Source: Synechococcus sp. M16CYN (GTDB taxonomy: Bacteria; Cyanobacteriota; Cyanobacteriia; PCC-6307; Cyanobiaceae). From it: a stretch of 64,000 nucleotides of DNA. Below the pieces are notes generated by a model. The model was not told the origin of the DNA, did no database searches, and worked only from the letters and a program-made list of their open reading frames with translations. Every line of letters starts with the position of its first letter. Position 1 is the stretch's first letter. Positions 8,541 to 17,796 of this stretch are shown here, one piece after another. The DNA lies in assembly GCF_040371545.1 (NCBI RefSeq), contig NZ_AP029048.1, forward strand, positions 496,001-560,000, given 5' to 3'. The translations under genes were made by a program, and so were the position numbers.

Positions 8541-11471
8541 TCAATTACCGTTACCACGATCTAGTTGGTCGGTTGGATAGTAAGGTATGAAAGGCACGCC
8601 AGTTCCTTTGAAGTTGAAGTCATTTAATCGAAATCTTACTCCACTGGTTCCTTCATAAGGATTAAAGTAGGCACCAATATCATAACTACGCCGTTGCCAC
8701 CGCAATTCAAGATCAGAATCGATAATTTTACCGTAATACTGAGAGCCTGGGTCAATATTTACATTTATCCATGTGCTGAGTATTAATGGGCCGACGATTT
8801 GCTGAGTGATCCCAAATCCGAGGGTTCTAAAGTCAATGATGCGATCAAACTGAAAAGGACTTACACCGTTGCTAAGAGTTATACCCCCGATGGCAGAGAT
8901 TCGGGTAAAATCCAGAAATGGCTTGCTAAATGTACCAATGGTGACGCTAGGTCCTCCGCTGAGGCCAAGGTTTTTCTGATGAGCATCTCTGCGGTAGATC
9001 ATCACGGCCCCGTTGATGTTGGTAGTAAAACTCAAACCTGGAATGATGGCCACTGGCGAATAGCGATAAGCTTCCATCGGTGTTAATTTTGCTGCCTTTC
9101 CCTGCCATAAATGGAAGTTGCTGCTCAGTGAAGCGAATAAACTGGCCCGTCCACTTCGCAACATACGGTCTTCATTGTAGCCGTCTGCTGCTGCTGCGTA
9201 GTAGTCACCGACGGCACCTCGAACTAAATAGCGGTGTCTGATGTCAACAATACCATCTTGCGACCATTCACCGCTCTTTTCTCCGTACAAGCCATAAGCA
9301 GCTTGGATATCTGTTTCACCTAGCGAGCCATTCCAGGTCCGGTAGCGGTAGGCGCTGAAAAGGTTAGCTTTAATTTCGCCAAATAAACCCAGATTGATTT
9401 TGCGGGCGAAATCGGCCCAGTATCGACTTCCATCAAGCAAAAAGTTGCCGTTAAGACTACTGATGTCGACCTCGGCATTAAGGCGATAGTCACCGATCAA
9501 ACTTTTTAGTTTGGCTTCAAGGCCAAAAACGTTGTATATATTTTTCCCGTTGCTATTAACTGCACGTTGCAGAAGCAACTGAGGTTGCAGGGACAATTCG
9601 GTGTTGTCGCCGATCATGAGGGTTTGGAGTGTTCGTCCTACAAACAGACCGTCACGGTCATTATCATCAATGCCAACTACCCAGCGGTTCTCAACCTCTT
9701 TCTCTTTCTGAATAAGCTGACTGCGTATCACCGGAATCGGAAATCGTTCATCGATGATCAACCGATTTCTTTGTGTAGAAATCAGCAGATCACCATTAGG
9801 CCGTTCTCGTGTGACAACACCTTCGGCATCAATTCGGAATTGCGCGGGAGTGAATGGATCATTACTGAAACTCATTCGATCCGCTTGCCAACCCTTAGCA
9901 GTAACTCGGACTCGGTTAGCTTGAAACCGCCATCGGGTAATTATTCTGTTTAAGTTTCCCGAATGAGGTAATTTGACTACGCCAATATGACTTTCTTCTC
10001 CAATAGATGAGTTACGATGGCCGATGGGGATACCACCACGGCGTTCTATAAAAAAATTGCCGGTTAGCTCAACATTGGAAACTCGTTGATCAATCTTTTT
10101 GATGGCTGCGGTGCGTTGTGCTTGTTGTTCAGAGGGTAAGATTGCCAAGGATTTAGGGTCCTTTGGTTTTGGCACATGCCCCTGAAGATTGTCCCTATCC
10201 CCCAGTGTGATCGATTCCAAGCGCTCTAACAGCGAACTTGGATAAGCACGCTCAGCTCTGTCGGGATCTGGGCAGCCTTCTGGAGGTGGCATTTCTGCAA
10301 AATTGGTGGTTGGGAAATCTTGTCCCCAGCGGTAGCGCAATCCAAGCAAGTAGGCGTTGCCTCCCGTAGTGACATCTTTGTCAGTGCCGAAAACCCTCGC
10401 TTGATGCTTAATTCGACCAACCAAGGAAATATCTGATGAAACCGTTGCTTCCAGCTCAAAGCCTAGGCGGTTGAATAAATGCGAATAATTGTCTCGGTGG
10501 GTGTATCCGTATAAGCTTTGATTGACGCCGTAACCAGCCTCCCCGATTAGGCCAAGGCTCAGCCAGGGCTGCACCCATAAGTGAGCCCCAATGCTGAGCA
10601 CGCCTTCTCTAAAGCTTTGAACCGAAAGATCTCCATAGGGGTAGTTTTGGTTGCCTTCCCCGCCGGTTTGCTGTTTGGCGATATGTCTAAAAAAATCAGC
10701 TCCGATCTTTAGAGCAAACGGGCCAGTTCGGAAAATGCGTTTCTGTACTCCAACACCGATAAATATTCCCGGACGTATATTTTCACTGAATAAAACGGTG
10801 TCGCCAAGGAAAGCATCAACCAATTGACCACCCCAGGCGGTAAGTGCCCATGGCTGCGTGTACCAGTCCTGTACGGAGGGCAATAACGGCGGACAAGCTA
10901 ATGATGTTGGGCTCTCTTGAGCGGTATTGCGTTGCACGGCTTTGTTATACCGTGCCACGAGGCGAGGTGAAACTTGGTTGGTGACTGGGTTTTCAACTGT
11001 GTTTTTCGCTCTGTCGCTAGGAGCCTCGAACTTAATAACCCCGTAGACGTCGTCGAGTTCTCCCTCGCCTTGAAGGAGATTGTATCGCAAACTTGAGGCT
11101 TGAAAATATTGATTTCTACGCCGTAGCCGAACTGAGCCGTGCGCAAAGAGTGTTCGAAATTTACTGTTAAACTCGATGCGATCAGCTTGAAGCTCTGCCT
11201 CATTACCCAATTGCATACTAGCGTTACCTTCCGCAATCGTGATATTTAGTCTGCTGTCATAAGATTGACGGTCGGCTTTGAGGTTGAGCTGATTAGTAAC
11301 AGTTGCATTAGAGCGCAGAAAATCACCAGCTGCAGCAGAGCTTGACCAATTAACCAAACAAGTGCCTACTGCCAAAAATTTTGTGACAGTAGTAGCGAGG
11401 CGGAGAGCCGTCAATGAACTTCTCCCCGCCACCAGTGAGTTTAACAGCTCAAAGGCAAAGAAGGTGAGCAA
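8541..11471 (-). CDS. DUF3769 outer-membrane protein (cyanobacterial LptD-like)
   Basis: The protein is 976 aa. It has a hydrophobic segment near residues 25-45 that may be a signal sequence. An OstA/LptA-like beta region follows (about 60-150) with repeated pattern such as LNITIAEGNASMQLGNEAELQADRI. The long C-terminal part alternates polar and hydrophobic residues with many aromatic ends, as in a beta-barrel. This is the DUF3769 family, found in cyanobacteria in the place of LptD and thought to insert lipopolysaccharide into the outer membrane. The function is inferred from domain order and not from catalytic residues. The barrel and OstA parts are separated by a long low-complexity linker around 380-480. 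Confidence 0.8.
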   Translation of the reverse strand: MLTFFAFELLNSLVAGRSSLTALRLATTVTKFLAVGTCLVNWSSSAAAGDFLRSNATVTNQLNLKADRQSYDSRLNITIAEGNASMQLGNEAELQADRIEFNSKFRTLFAHGSVRLRRRNQYFQASSLRYNLLQGEGELDDVYGVIKFEAPSDRAKNTVENPVTNQVSPRLVARYNKAVQRNTAQESPTSLACPPLLPSVQDWYTQPWALTAWGGQLVDAFLGDTVLFSENIRPGIFIGVGVQKRIFRTGPFALKIGADFFRHIAKQQTGGEGNQNYPYGDLSVQSFREGVLSIGAHLWVQPWLSLGLIGEAGYGVNQSLYGYTHRDNYSHLFNRLGFELEATVSSDISLVGRIKHQARVFGTDKDVTTGGNAYLLGLRYRWGQDFPTTNFAEMPPPEGCPDPDRAERAYPSSLLERLESITLGDRDNLQGHVPKPKDPKSLAILPSEQQAQRTAAIKKIDQRVSNVELTGNFFIERRGGIPIGHRNSSIGEESHIGVVKLPHSGNLNRIITRWRFQANRVRVTAKGWQADRMSFSNDPFTPAQFRIDAEGVVTRERPNGDLLISTQRNRLIIDERFPIPVIRSQLIQKEKEVENRWVVGIDDNDRDGLFVGRTLQTLMIGDNTELSLQPQLLLQRAVNSNGKNIYNVFGLEAKLKSLIGDYRLNAEVDISSLNGNFLLDGSRYWADFARKINLGLFGEIKANLFSAYRYRTWNGSLGETDIQAAYGLYGEKSGEWSQDGIVDIRHRYLVRGAVGDYYAAAADGYNEDRMLRSGRASLFASLSSNFHLWQGKAAKLTPMEAYRYSPVAIIPGLSFTTNINGAVMIYRRDAHQKNLGLSGGPSVTIGTFSKPFLDFTRISAIGGITLSNGVSPFQFDRIIDFRTLGFGITQQIVGPLILSTWINVNIDPGSQYYGKIIDSDLELRWQRRSYDIGAYFNPYEGTSGVRFRLNDFNFKGTGVPFIPYYPTDQLDRGNGN

Positions 11472-11507
11472 TCAAATCGATGCTTGGTGTGATCTGATCG
11501 GGTTTAT

Positions 11508-11627
11508 TTAATCTTCCAGGTCCTTACGACTTGGCGTGCGGCTTGGGTCGCTCGCCAAGAAGCCGAACACGAAGATACCTAGAAAAAAGAAGACGACCGA
11601 GTAAACGGAGATTTTAAGGGCAAGCAT
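11508..11627 (-). CDS. psbI: Photosystem II reaction centre protein I
   Basis: A 39-aa ORF starting [19 protein letters not shown] and ending [11 protein letters not shown] is clearly PsbI. This single-helix subunit sits next to D1 and CP43 and helps stabilise dimeric photosystem II. One membrane helix covers about residues 5-24; the charged tail faces the cytoplasm. Length is the usual 38-39 aa. It lies 36 bp upstream of the DUF3769 gene on the same strand and is divergent from the GH38 gene, with 72 bp between starts for promoters. Confidence 0.96.
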   Translation of the reverse strand: MLALKISVYSVVFFFLGIFVFGFLASDPSRTPSRKDLED

Positions 11628-11699
11628 GGAGACCGACCGGCGTCTGTGACATCAGCATCATCTTATGGGAAGTGACAGGCTCACAAATAGGATCACCCC

Positions 11700-14642
11700 A
11701 TGCAAGGTGAACGATCGGAGTGGATTGAAACGTTTCGCAGTCGTACGCGTCGGGATTTGCAATCTCAATGGCGCCGTTCTGGTGCCGCAGGATCAAGACC
11801 TTTTTTAGAGGAGCCGTGGGGAGGAAAATACCGTCTAGACTGGACTTCTCGGGGTTTATTGGTTTGGCCACGTGGCCGTCAGTGGGTGCGACTTGAGCAA
11901 CGGTTAATTTGGCCAGATTCCTGGCGTCAAATGCAAGCCAGCCATGCCCGTTTAGCAATGAGTTGGTGGGCAGAGCAAATGCGATTTTGGGTGGATGGTG
12001 TTCTCATTCACGAGGGTGATTTATTTGATACGACCTGTCGTTGGCGAGTGCCGAAACACTGTCAACTAGGAGCCATCCTGCGACTTCAACTTGAGTTGTG
12101 CAGCCCTCTGCATGATGACGGCGCTTTGATCAGTACCCAATTAGATTTGGAGCCCGACGATCCAGTAGCAGATTCAGATTTCAGTCTGGTACCAGAAGCA
12201 CTAATGTTGCATTTGACTGCGGGTGGTTCTCTCCCTGCCAATTGGTATGAGCTAGAACCCGATGGACCAGATGCTTTGTATGCCGTGGTCAAGCAGCTCC
12301 GTGCTGCCGCGCCAACGCAAGGAGAGATTTTTTGGATAGCCCACGCTCATCTTGATCTAGCTTGGTTATGGCCAGTGGCTGATACTTGGCAAGCCGCAGA
12401 GCAAACTTTTCGTTCTGTGTTGGACTTGATGAAGCACTGGCCTGAGCTTCGTTTTTCCCAATCCACCCCAGCGCTTTACGCTTGGATGGAGCGTCATCGC
12501 CCTGTCCTATTTAGTGAGATTCAAGCCGCAAGTCAAGCTAGGCGATGGGAACCGGTCAATGGCCCATGGGTGGAAACCGACTGTGTGCTGATCAGTACAG
12601 CGTCGCTGTGGCAGCAGTTTTCGATTGGTCAGCAATACAGTCAAAAGACGTTTCCCAATTGGAAACACAACCTCGCTTGGTTGCCTGACAGCTTTGGGTT
12701 CGGCGCTGGTCTGCCGGCTGTGGCCTCTTCAACAGGCGTGCGTTGGTTCTGCACCCATAAATTAGCTTGGAATGCTGTGAATACTTTCCCTCATAGGTTA
12801 TTTCGCTGGCGTAGTCGTGGAGGCTTGGTAGTAAACAGCTTAATGCTTCCACCAATCGGGCGCCGAGGTGATCCGATGGACATGCTTCAAGAGCAGTGTA
12901 GTTGGCGAATGCAAACGGGGCATGATTCTGCTCTTTGGATTCCTGGCGTGGGAAATCATGGTGGTGGACCCACAGAAGAGATGCTAGAGCAAATACAACT
13001 CTGGGATTCGCAACCCTCGGCTGTATCAATGCACGACGGCACGGTTCGAGACTTCCTTACAGAACTTGATCCTGTTGTAGAGCGCCTGCCGATCTGGTGT
13101 GATGAGCTTTATCTTGAGCGACATCGAGGTTGTGCAACCAGTCGTCCAGATCAAAAACGTCATAATCGGATATTGGAGAGGCTTTTGCGTGAAGCTGATA
13201 GTGCGTCCGCCCTCCTTGCCCTCAAAGGTCAATTGATTGCCAACAGCGATTGGCGGACTCTGCTGTTTCATCAATTTCACGATATTCTTCCTGGTACATC
13301 GATCCCAGAGGTCTTTGATCAGGCTGATCCAATTTGGCGAGATGCCCGGCGTCAAGCACGTCAACGACGCGATCGCGGGCTAGCCACACTTTTGAACGCA
13401 CATTGTGATTCTACAATGGATCACCATTGGGTATGGTGTGCGCTGCAACCGTTGGCGCATTGGTCTCCAATACTTCGGTTACCAGTCGGCGGTTGGAATG
13501 TTGCAGGAGAACAACTGCCTCAGCAAGCCTCCTCGGTTGGCGGCACCTGGGTGCAGTTGCCGCCTCAACAGGGAATCAGCTCTGTGTCGTTGGAGCGTCA
13601 GCCATTAGAGCCTAAAGAGACCCCTAGGCCAAGGGGCCCTGTGATAGTCCAGGAGCCAAGTCTAGGTGTTTGGCGAATAGGTAATGGTTTGATTGAATTG
13701 GATTGCTCAGCAGAGGGTCTACTTCAGATTCGAGATCGAGACGGACGAGAGCAATTGGCTACTCCACTTCATTTGGAGCGCTATCGCGATCGTGGTGAGT
13801 TCTGGGATGCTTGGGATCTTGCAGCGGACTATCGGGAGCATCCTCTAGGAGTTGAAGCGATTGGTCCGTTGCAGTGGATTGAGCGAGGTCCACTAGTGGC
13901 TCATGTGGTACTCAAGCGGCAGTTTGGATCTAGTCGTCTACGGTTGGATTTACGTTTGCAAGCGGACCAACCTTGGCTGGAGCTGATTCTTAACATTGAT
14001 TGGTATCAATGTCATGAAGTGCTGCGGTTGGAACTTCCTTTAGCGCAACCCGCAGTACGCGTGGCGGCTGATACTAGTGGCGGTGTAATCGAGCGTCCGG
14101 CGATGCCCAAAACAAAAAGAGAAGCGACGCGATGGGAGCTGCCTGTTATTTCATGGATGGCTTCCCAAGCCGCTGCGCCTGGGGGTGGCCTTGCGGTGTT
14201 GCTGGATGGACCACAGGGTGTGGATTGGGAGCCAGATCGCTTAGGTGTATCACTATTACGTGGGCCAACGTGGCCAGATCCCGGTGCAGATCGCGGTCAG
14301 CATAAACATCGGTTGGCGTTGATGCCGATTGCAGGATCCTGGAACGCTGCTGGCGTGGGACAAGCCGCCATTGCTTTTCGGGAACCAGGCTGGTGCCGAC
14401 CATTACAAGGCATTGCCAAGACTTGGTTCCCCCCGCTGCCTCCATCACTAAACCCCGTCTCCCTTCAGAGTGACTCTGACATGGTCGTTTGTCTGCGCCT
14501 ATTCAACGCCGGACCATCTCGCTGTCAATGGCGCCCTGGTCACAACTGGACAATCCACCGCTATGGAGAAGACATGTCCTCAAAACAGGTGATGATTGGC
14601 CCGGGGAAGCTTGTTGAGCTAAGACTGCGTCAATCGTCGTGA
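11700..14642 (+). CDS. Glycoside hydrolase family 38 alpha-mannosidase
   Basis: GH38 enzymes remove alpha-linked mannose with a zinc-dependent retaining mechanism. The catalytic domain is recognisable from IAHAHLDLAWLWP (zinc ligands His217 and Asp219) and WLPDSFGFGAGLPA with nucleophile Asp330. FHQFHDILPGTSIPEVFDQA, which carries the third and fourth metal ligands, is near residue 530. The C-terminal half is beta-rich as expected. At 980 aa it matches bacterial full-length members. There is no signal peptide, so the enzyme is probably cytoplasmic. It lies between psbI and psbN/psbH, and its last 13 bp overlap the psbN 3' end on the other strand. The substrate is unknown; recycling of storage or surface mannans is one possibility. 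Confidence 0.92.
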   Translation: MQGERSEWIETFRSRTRRDLQSQWRRSGAAGSRPFLEEPWGGKYRLDWTSRGLLVWPRGRQWVRLEQRLIWPDSWRQMQASHARLAMSWWAEQMRFWVDGVLIHEGDLFDTTCRWRVPKHCQLGAILRLQLELCSPLHDDGALISTQLDLEPDDPVADSDFSLVPEALMLHLTAGGSLPANWYELEPDGPDALYAVVKQLRAAAPTQGEIFWIAHAHLDLAWLWPVADTWQAAEQTFRSVLDLMKHWPELRFSQSTPALYAWMERHRPVLFSEIQAASQARRWEPVNGPWVETDCVLISTASLWQQFSIGQQYSQKTFPNWKHNLAWLPDSFGFGAGLPAVASSTGVRWFCTHKLAWNAVNTFPHRLFRWRSRGGLVVNSLMLPPIGRRGDPMDMLQEQCSWRMQTGHDSALWIPGVGNHGGGPTEEMLEQIQLWDSQPSAVSMHDGTVRDFLTELDPVVERLPIWCDELYLERHRGCATSRPDQKRHNRILERLLREADSASALLALKGQLIANSDWRTLLFHQFHDILPGTSIPEVFDQADPIWRDARRQARQRRDRGLATLLNAHCDSTMDHHWVWCALQPLAHWSPILRLPVGGWNVAGEQLPQQASSVGGTWVQLPPQQGISSVSLERQPLEPKETPRPRGPVIVQEPSLGVWRIGNGLIELDCSAEGLLQIRDRDGREQLATPLHLERYRDRGEFWDAWDLAADYREHPLGVEAIGPLQWIERGPLVAHVVLKRQFGSSRLRLDLRLQADQPWLELILNIDWYQCHEVLRLELPLAQPAVRVAADTSGGVIERPAMPKTKREATRWELPVISWMASQAAAPGGGLAVLLDGPQGVDWEPDRLGVSLLRGPTWPDPGADRGQHKHRLALMPIAGSWNAAGVGQAAIAFREPGWCRPLQGIAKTWFPPLPPSLNPVSLQSDSDMVVCLRLFNAGPSRCQWRPGHNWTIHRYGEDMSSKQVMIGPGKLVELRLRQSS

Positions 14643-14770
14643 TCGTCAAAAGGATCATCCAACTCTTTTGAAGGTGGGCCGAAGGCCTGGTAGACGCCAA
14701 ATCCCGTGAGACCAAGCACGACAGCGAGCATGCCGAGTGCAATAGACAGGGCTGAGGACGACGTTTCCAT
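14630..14770 (-). CDS. psbN: PsbN, photosystem II assembly factor
   Basis: This 46-aa protein begins METSSSALSIALGMLAVV and ends DPFDDHDD, with GFGVYQAFGPPSKELDD between; it is unmistakably PsbN. PsbN is a single-helix membrane protein needed for early photosystem II reaction-centre assembly and is not a stable subunit. It is divergent from psbH, the arrangement known from cyanobacteria and plastids. Its 3' end overlaps that of the GH38 gene by 13 bp. Confidence 0.95.
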   Translation of the reverse strand: METSSSALSIALGMLAVVLGLTGFGVYQAFGPPSKELDDPFDDHDD

Positions 14771-14861
14771 CACGACATCTTGATAAGATCCAGCCCCGAA
14801 TCGTAGCGGACCCCTACAGTGCTCACATTATCTTTCACTAAGTAAAAGCCCAAGCGTCACT

Positions 14862-15062
14862 ATGGCTCAGCGCACCCGTCTTGGGGACCTTCTCCGCCCC
14901 TTAAACTCTGAATATGGTAAGGTAGTTCCGGGTTGGGGAACAACCCCAGTTATGGGGATTTTTATGGCCCTATTTTTGGTTTTTCTCCTGGTAATTCTTC
15001 AGCTGTATAACAAATCCTTGATCCTCGAGGGCATCAATGTCAACTGGAATGGCCTTGGTTAG
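14862..15062 (+). CDS. psbH: Photosystem II reaction centre protein H
   Basis: This 66-aa protein starts [19 protein letters not shown], has one membrane helix (about 28-48) and ends in [12 protein letters not shown]. PsbH stabilises the CP47/D2 side of photosystem II and bicarbonate binding. Length is normal for cyanobacteria, which lack the plant phosphorylated extension. It is divergent from psbN and followed after 9 bp by tatA, so it likely starts a psbH-tatA-pth operon. Confidence 0.96.
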   Translation: MAQRTRLGDLLRPLNSEYGKVVPGWGTTPVMGIFMALFLVFLLVILQLYNKSLILEGINVNWNGLG

Positions 15063-15071
15063 GGGCGGGTT

Positions 15072-15305
15072 ATGAATGTGTTTGGCGTCGGGCTTCCCGA
15101 AATGGTGGTCATCGCTGCTGTTGCGTTATTGGTCTTTGGTCCGAAGCGTTTACCTGAACTCGGTCGAACATTGGGCAAGACCTTGAAAGGATTCCAGTTT
15201 GCCTCCAAGGAATTTGAACGAGAAATTAACAAGGCTATGGCTGAATCTGAAACAGTTGTTTCTACTGATCATCAGTCTAAAAAAGAGCTTCCCCCAAGAG
15301 CTTGA
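15072..15305 (+). CDS. tatA: Sec-independent protein translocase TatA/E
   Basis: This is a small twin-arginine translocation component that forms the pore for folded proteins. It has one N-terminal helix (residues about 6-21, PEMVVIAAVALLVFG), the hinge FGPKRLPELG and a long amphipathic helix (TLGKTLKGFQFASKEFEREINK). TatA cannot be told from TatB or TatE on this length alone, but the 77-aa size and short tail fit TatA/E. It is in an operon with psbH and overlaps the pth start. Confidence 0.93.
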   Translation: MNVFGVGLPEMVVIAAVALLVFGPKRLPELGRTLGKTLKGFQFASKEFEREINKAMAESETVVSTDHQSKKELPPRA

Positions 15306-15928
15306 GGTTGGTGGTCCAGCATCTTCGTCTTGTTGTCGGTTTGGGTAATCCTGGGCCGGGGTACAGCGGTACTCGTCACAACATTGGCTTTATGGTTCTC
15401 GAGCGGTTAGCACGACGCGAAGGCTTCGATTTTCGGCGACGAGATAAACTACATGGCTTGGAAGCTGATACAGGTCTGGGTGATCGGCGGCTGCGCTTGC
15501 TCATGCCTCAGACCTTTATGAACGATAGTGGTCGCTCGATTCGGGCTGCATTAGATTGGTACGGCTTTCAACCAGAACAAATTCTGGTGCTGGTCGATGA
15601 TATGGATCTTCCACTTGGGCGATTGCGACTAAGAGGTCAAGGCGGTGCAGGTGGGCACAACGGTCTCCAAAGCACAATTCAATATCTAGGTACTTCGGTG
15701 TTCCCCAGGCTCCGCATTGGGATTGGCGCGCCGGCTGAGAATCCAGCCGAACGGCGAGCACTCACGGTATCCCATGTACTCAGTCCCTTCAGTCGATCTG
15801 AACAGTCCTGTGTCAACGCCGTTCTCGATGTCGCTCTAGATGGCCTGGACCGCCTTAAGGAGCAGGGCATTGAGCAAGCTAGAACATGGATCAATGGATT
15901 CCGTTATTCACCCGCTCCTGAGATGTGA
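15302..15928 (+). CDS. pth: Peptidyl-tRNA hydrolase
   Basis: The enzyme releases tRNA from peptidyl-tRNAs that drop off ribosomes. Motifs include VVGLGNPGPGYSGTRHNIGF with the catalytic His, MPQTFMNDSG, VLVDDMDLPLGRLRLR with the essential Asp, and GGAGGHNGL. The annotated TTG start overlaps the tatA stop by four bases (TTGA); a GTG three codons later would give a shorter N-terminus and is equally possible. Length of about 205 aa is normal. Last gene of the psbH-tatA-pth cluster. Confidence 0.95.
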   Translation: MRLVVQHLRLVVGLGNPGPGYSGTRHNIGFMVLERLARREGFDFRRRDKLHGLEADTGLGDRRLRLLMPQTFMNDSGRSIRAALDWYGFQPEQILVLVDDMDLPLGRLRLRGQGGAGGHNGLQSTIQYLGTSVFPRLRIGIGAPAENPAERRALTVSHVLSPFSRSEQSCVNAVLDVALDGLDRLKEQGIEQARTWINGFRYSPAPEM

Positions 15929-16163
15929 TTGCGATATTCCCTGCCAAAATGTAAATCTTCGCTTATCAGGACAGTATTTTTAAAATCAGCGAGTGCCAGA
16001 AGAAGTTCCTATAAAAAGGGGAGTTTCTTTGACCTTTTGACTGCGAAGAAATTGACAGCAAAACTTTTACTGGGAAGAGCATTGGTTCAAAGTTCCCTGC
16101 TGTGTTTCCTTGTTTATTTCATTTATATAAACCCTTGATAAGGGTTTAGTGTTAATAGTGATT

Positions 16164-16610
16164 TCACAGTTCGGGCCAAGTTTTAAGCGAAAAATCAGGA
16201 GGTGGTCCTGGCCAAGCGCAACGATATCCAAGGTGGTCCTCCAGCATTACCAGTGCAGCTATGGCATCTAATTCCTTAGGGGGCAATCTCAACCCTGTAG
16301 GCAGTAAGCGTTGCCAACCTTTTGGTGGCCACAACTCCCAATACCGACGACGCGCCCGCAGGGTAGTGCCATACTCATTAACCCGGTGGATTTTAGCAAG
16401 ACCAGTAAAAGCGCGAATCCATTGAGTACCACCTGTGCCATTTCCAATGATAATGCGATCAAGAAGTTGATGCCGCGCCCATTTATTCACAAGCTTGAGA
16501 ACGGCGGTAGGTAACACAACATGACCAGCTAAAACGCGGCTTTGTCTATAATCAACCAGAATTAAGCCGCACTTGCTTCGTCCTGGATCTAGCGCTATCA
16601 GCAGGTTCAA
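16164..16610 (-). CDS. RNase H-fold protein of the YqgF/RuvX-like type
   Basis: This 148-aa protein starts LLIALDPGRSKCGLILVD, the classic first strand and loop of YqgF/RuvC-like nucleases with the metal-binding Asp. IIIGNGTGG in the middle and LDAIAALVMLEDHLG near the end fit the later acidic positions. Cyanobacteria often have such a gene directly after DUF3084, as here. The start is TTG and overlaps the DUF3084 stop by four bases, so the genes are coupled. It may act on nucleic acids, but it is distinct from the standard RuvX and the substrate is unknown. Confidence 0.75.
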   Translation of the reverse strand: MNLLIALDPGRSKCGLILVDYRQSRVLAGHVVLPTAVLKLVNKWARHQLLDRIIIGNGTGGTQWIRAFTGLAKIHRVNEYGTTLRARRRYWELWPPKGWQRLLPTGLRLPPKELDAIAALVMLEDHLGYRCAWPGPPPDFSLKTWPEL

Positions 16611-17766
16611 AGGATCGACTTCACGACCACGAAGATTGGGTCAGCGCTGTTGCTGTCACGCGCGGATATCGCCTGCAAGGTGACTTCCCTCTCGGGCTGG
16701 TCCATTAGTGTTTGTCCGAGATAAGCCAATGCACCACCATCGAACCGCAGACTTGCGGCTAGGGATCCGCGTCGTTTTGCTTCTGCGTAGGCCGATGTAA
16801 GTAGCAAGTTTAGACGAGTACGGATGGTTGCGTTGTTGCGTTCAGTAGGAGTAAATCTTACGGAAGCTAGGATATCTCCTGAGAGGGCCACTAAACGATT
16901 TGGATAGACTTCTGGGAAAGCGTAGACCACAGATTCTCCCCGTAAAACGTTGGCTGCCGATCGCATCGATATCACCCATATGCCTGGTTCACTAATAATT
17001 TCTCGCAAACGCTTTATATCGCTCTGAGGGACGCGAACAATTTGCTGATCAGGAAGTTCTCCAGGTAAAACTTTACTGTAAGCATTGAAATTGGCCGCTC
17101 GAAGCAGATGATCCACCATCTTTTTGCTCTGATCAACTGACTCTGTCCGGATCGTGGCAGTGGCCAAGACTTGACCACTGCTGAGCACCACGGCACCACG
17201 GCACCACGGCGTAAGGCGACAAGATTGCGCTCAAGATCATTTAATTCCTTCTTTCCGAGCTTGATTTGATTGCGCACCCTGCCGAGTTCAGCTTCTTTTC
17301 GTTGGATGTCAACGTCGCGGTCTGCGATATCACGACTGAGTCGATCTTTATCTGTTTCGAGGTCTTGACGTTGCTTTTGCAAAAGTGTCAGCTCTTGCCG
17401 GAGAGTATCGGCACGTCGCCGTGCTACCCCAAGCCTATCCTCAGCGCGGGCTGTAGCAGATCGCGCTTCTACGCGCTCGCGCTTAGCGGCGTCTAACCGC
17501 TCACGGCTCTCTTTTAATCGCGCCTGTAGCGTGTCCAACTCAAAGAGACCAACTCGTAGTCGCCGGCTGACTAGCAGCATCAAGCCAAACGAAATAGCGC
17601 TAATCAGGCTACCAGTTAATATAGTAATGACCACGGCCGTGCGGCGTGGACGCATGTTAAATAAGCGAAGGCGGGCTTTCCCTACGCGGCTGCCTAAGCG
17701 GTCGCCGAGAGTCGATAAGGCTGCTCCAAGCACCAGCAAAGAGAGGATCAGTAGCCACCCACTCAT
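16607..17766 (-). pseudogene. DUF3084 protein gene broken by an 8-bp repeat frameshift
   Basis: The 5' part encodes a membrane protein with two N-terminal helices (about 2-20 and 46-66), then a long coiled coil (about 75-190), then RRGAVV. Here the frame is lost. The 3' part continues in another frame at VVLSSGQVLATATI and runs to a normal DUF3084 C-terminus. Removing one copy of an 8-bp unit at 17187-17210 restores one continuous 383-codon frame, reading RRGAVVLSSGQ. DUF3084 is a cyanobacterial family of unknown function. The 5' frame alone runs on to a 250-aa product. The gene may be dead, switched by slippage, or affected by a sequencing error; the well-preserved downstream frame argues for a recent or reversible change. 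Confidence 0.85.
17187..17210 (+). repeat. Three tandem copies of the 8-bp unit ACCACGGC
   Basis: Three perfect adjacent copies (17187-17194, 17195-17202, 17203-17210) lie inside the DUF3084 gene. Two copies keep the frame open; three copies shift it. Adding or losing three copies would again keep frame, so the unit could act as a simple on/off switch. Confidence 0.95.
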
Positions 17767-17796
17767 GGACCACTAAGGCCTCCACTAGGAATGCAA

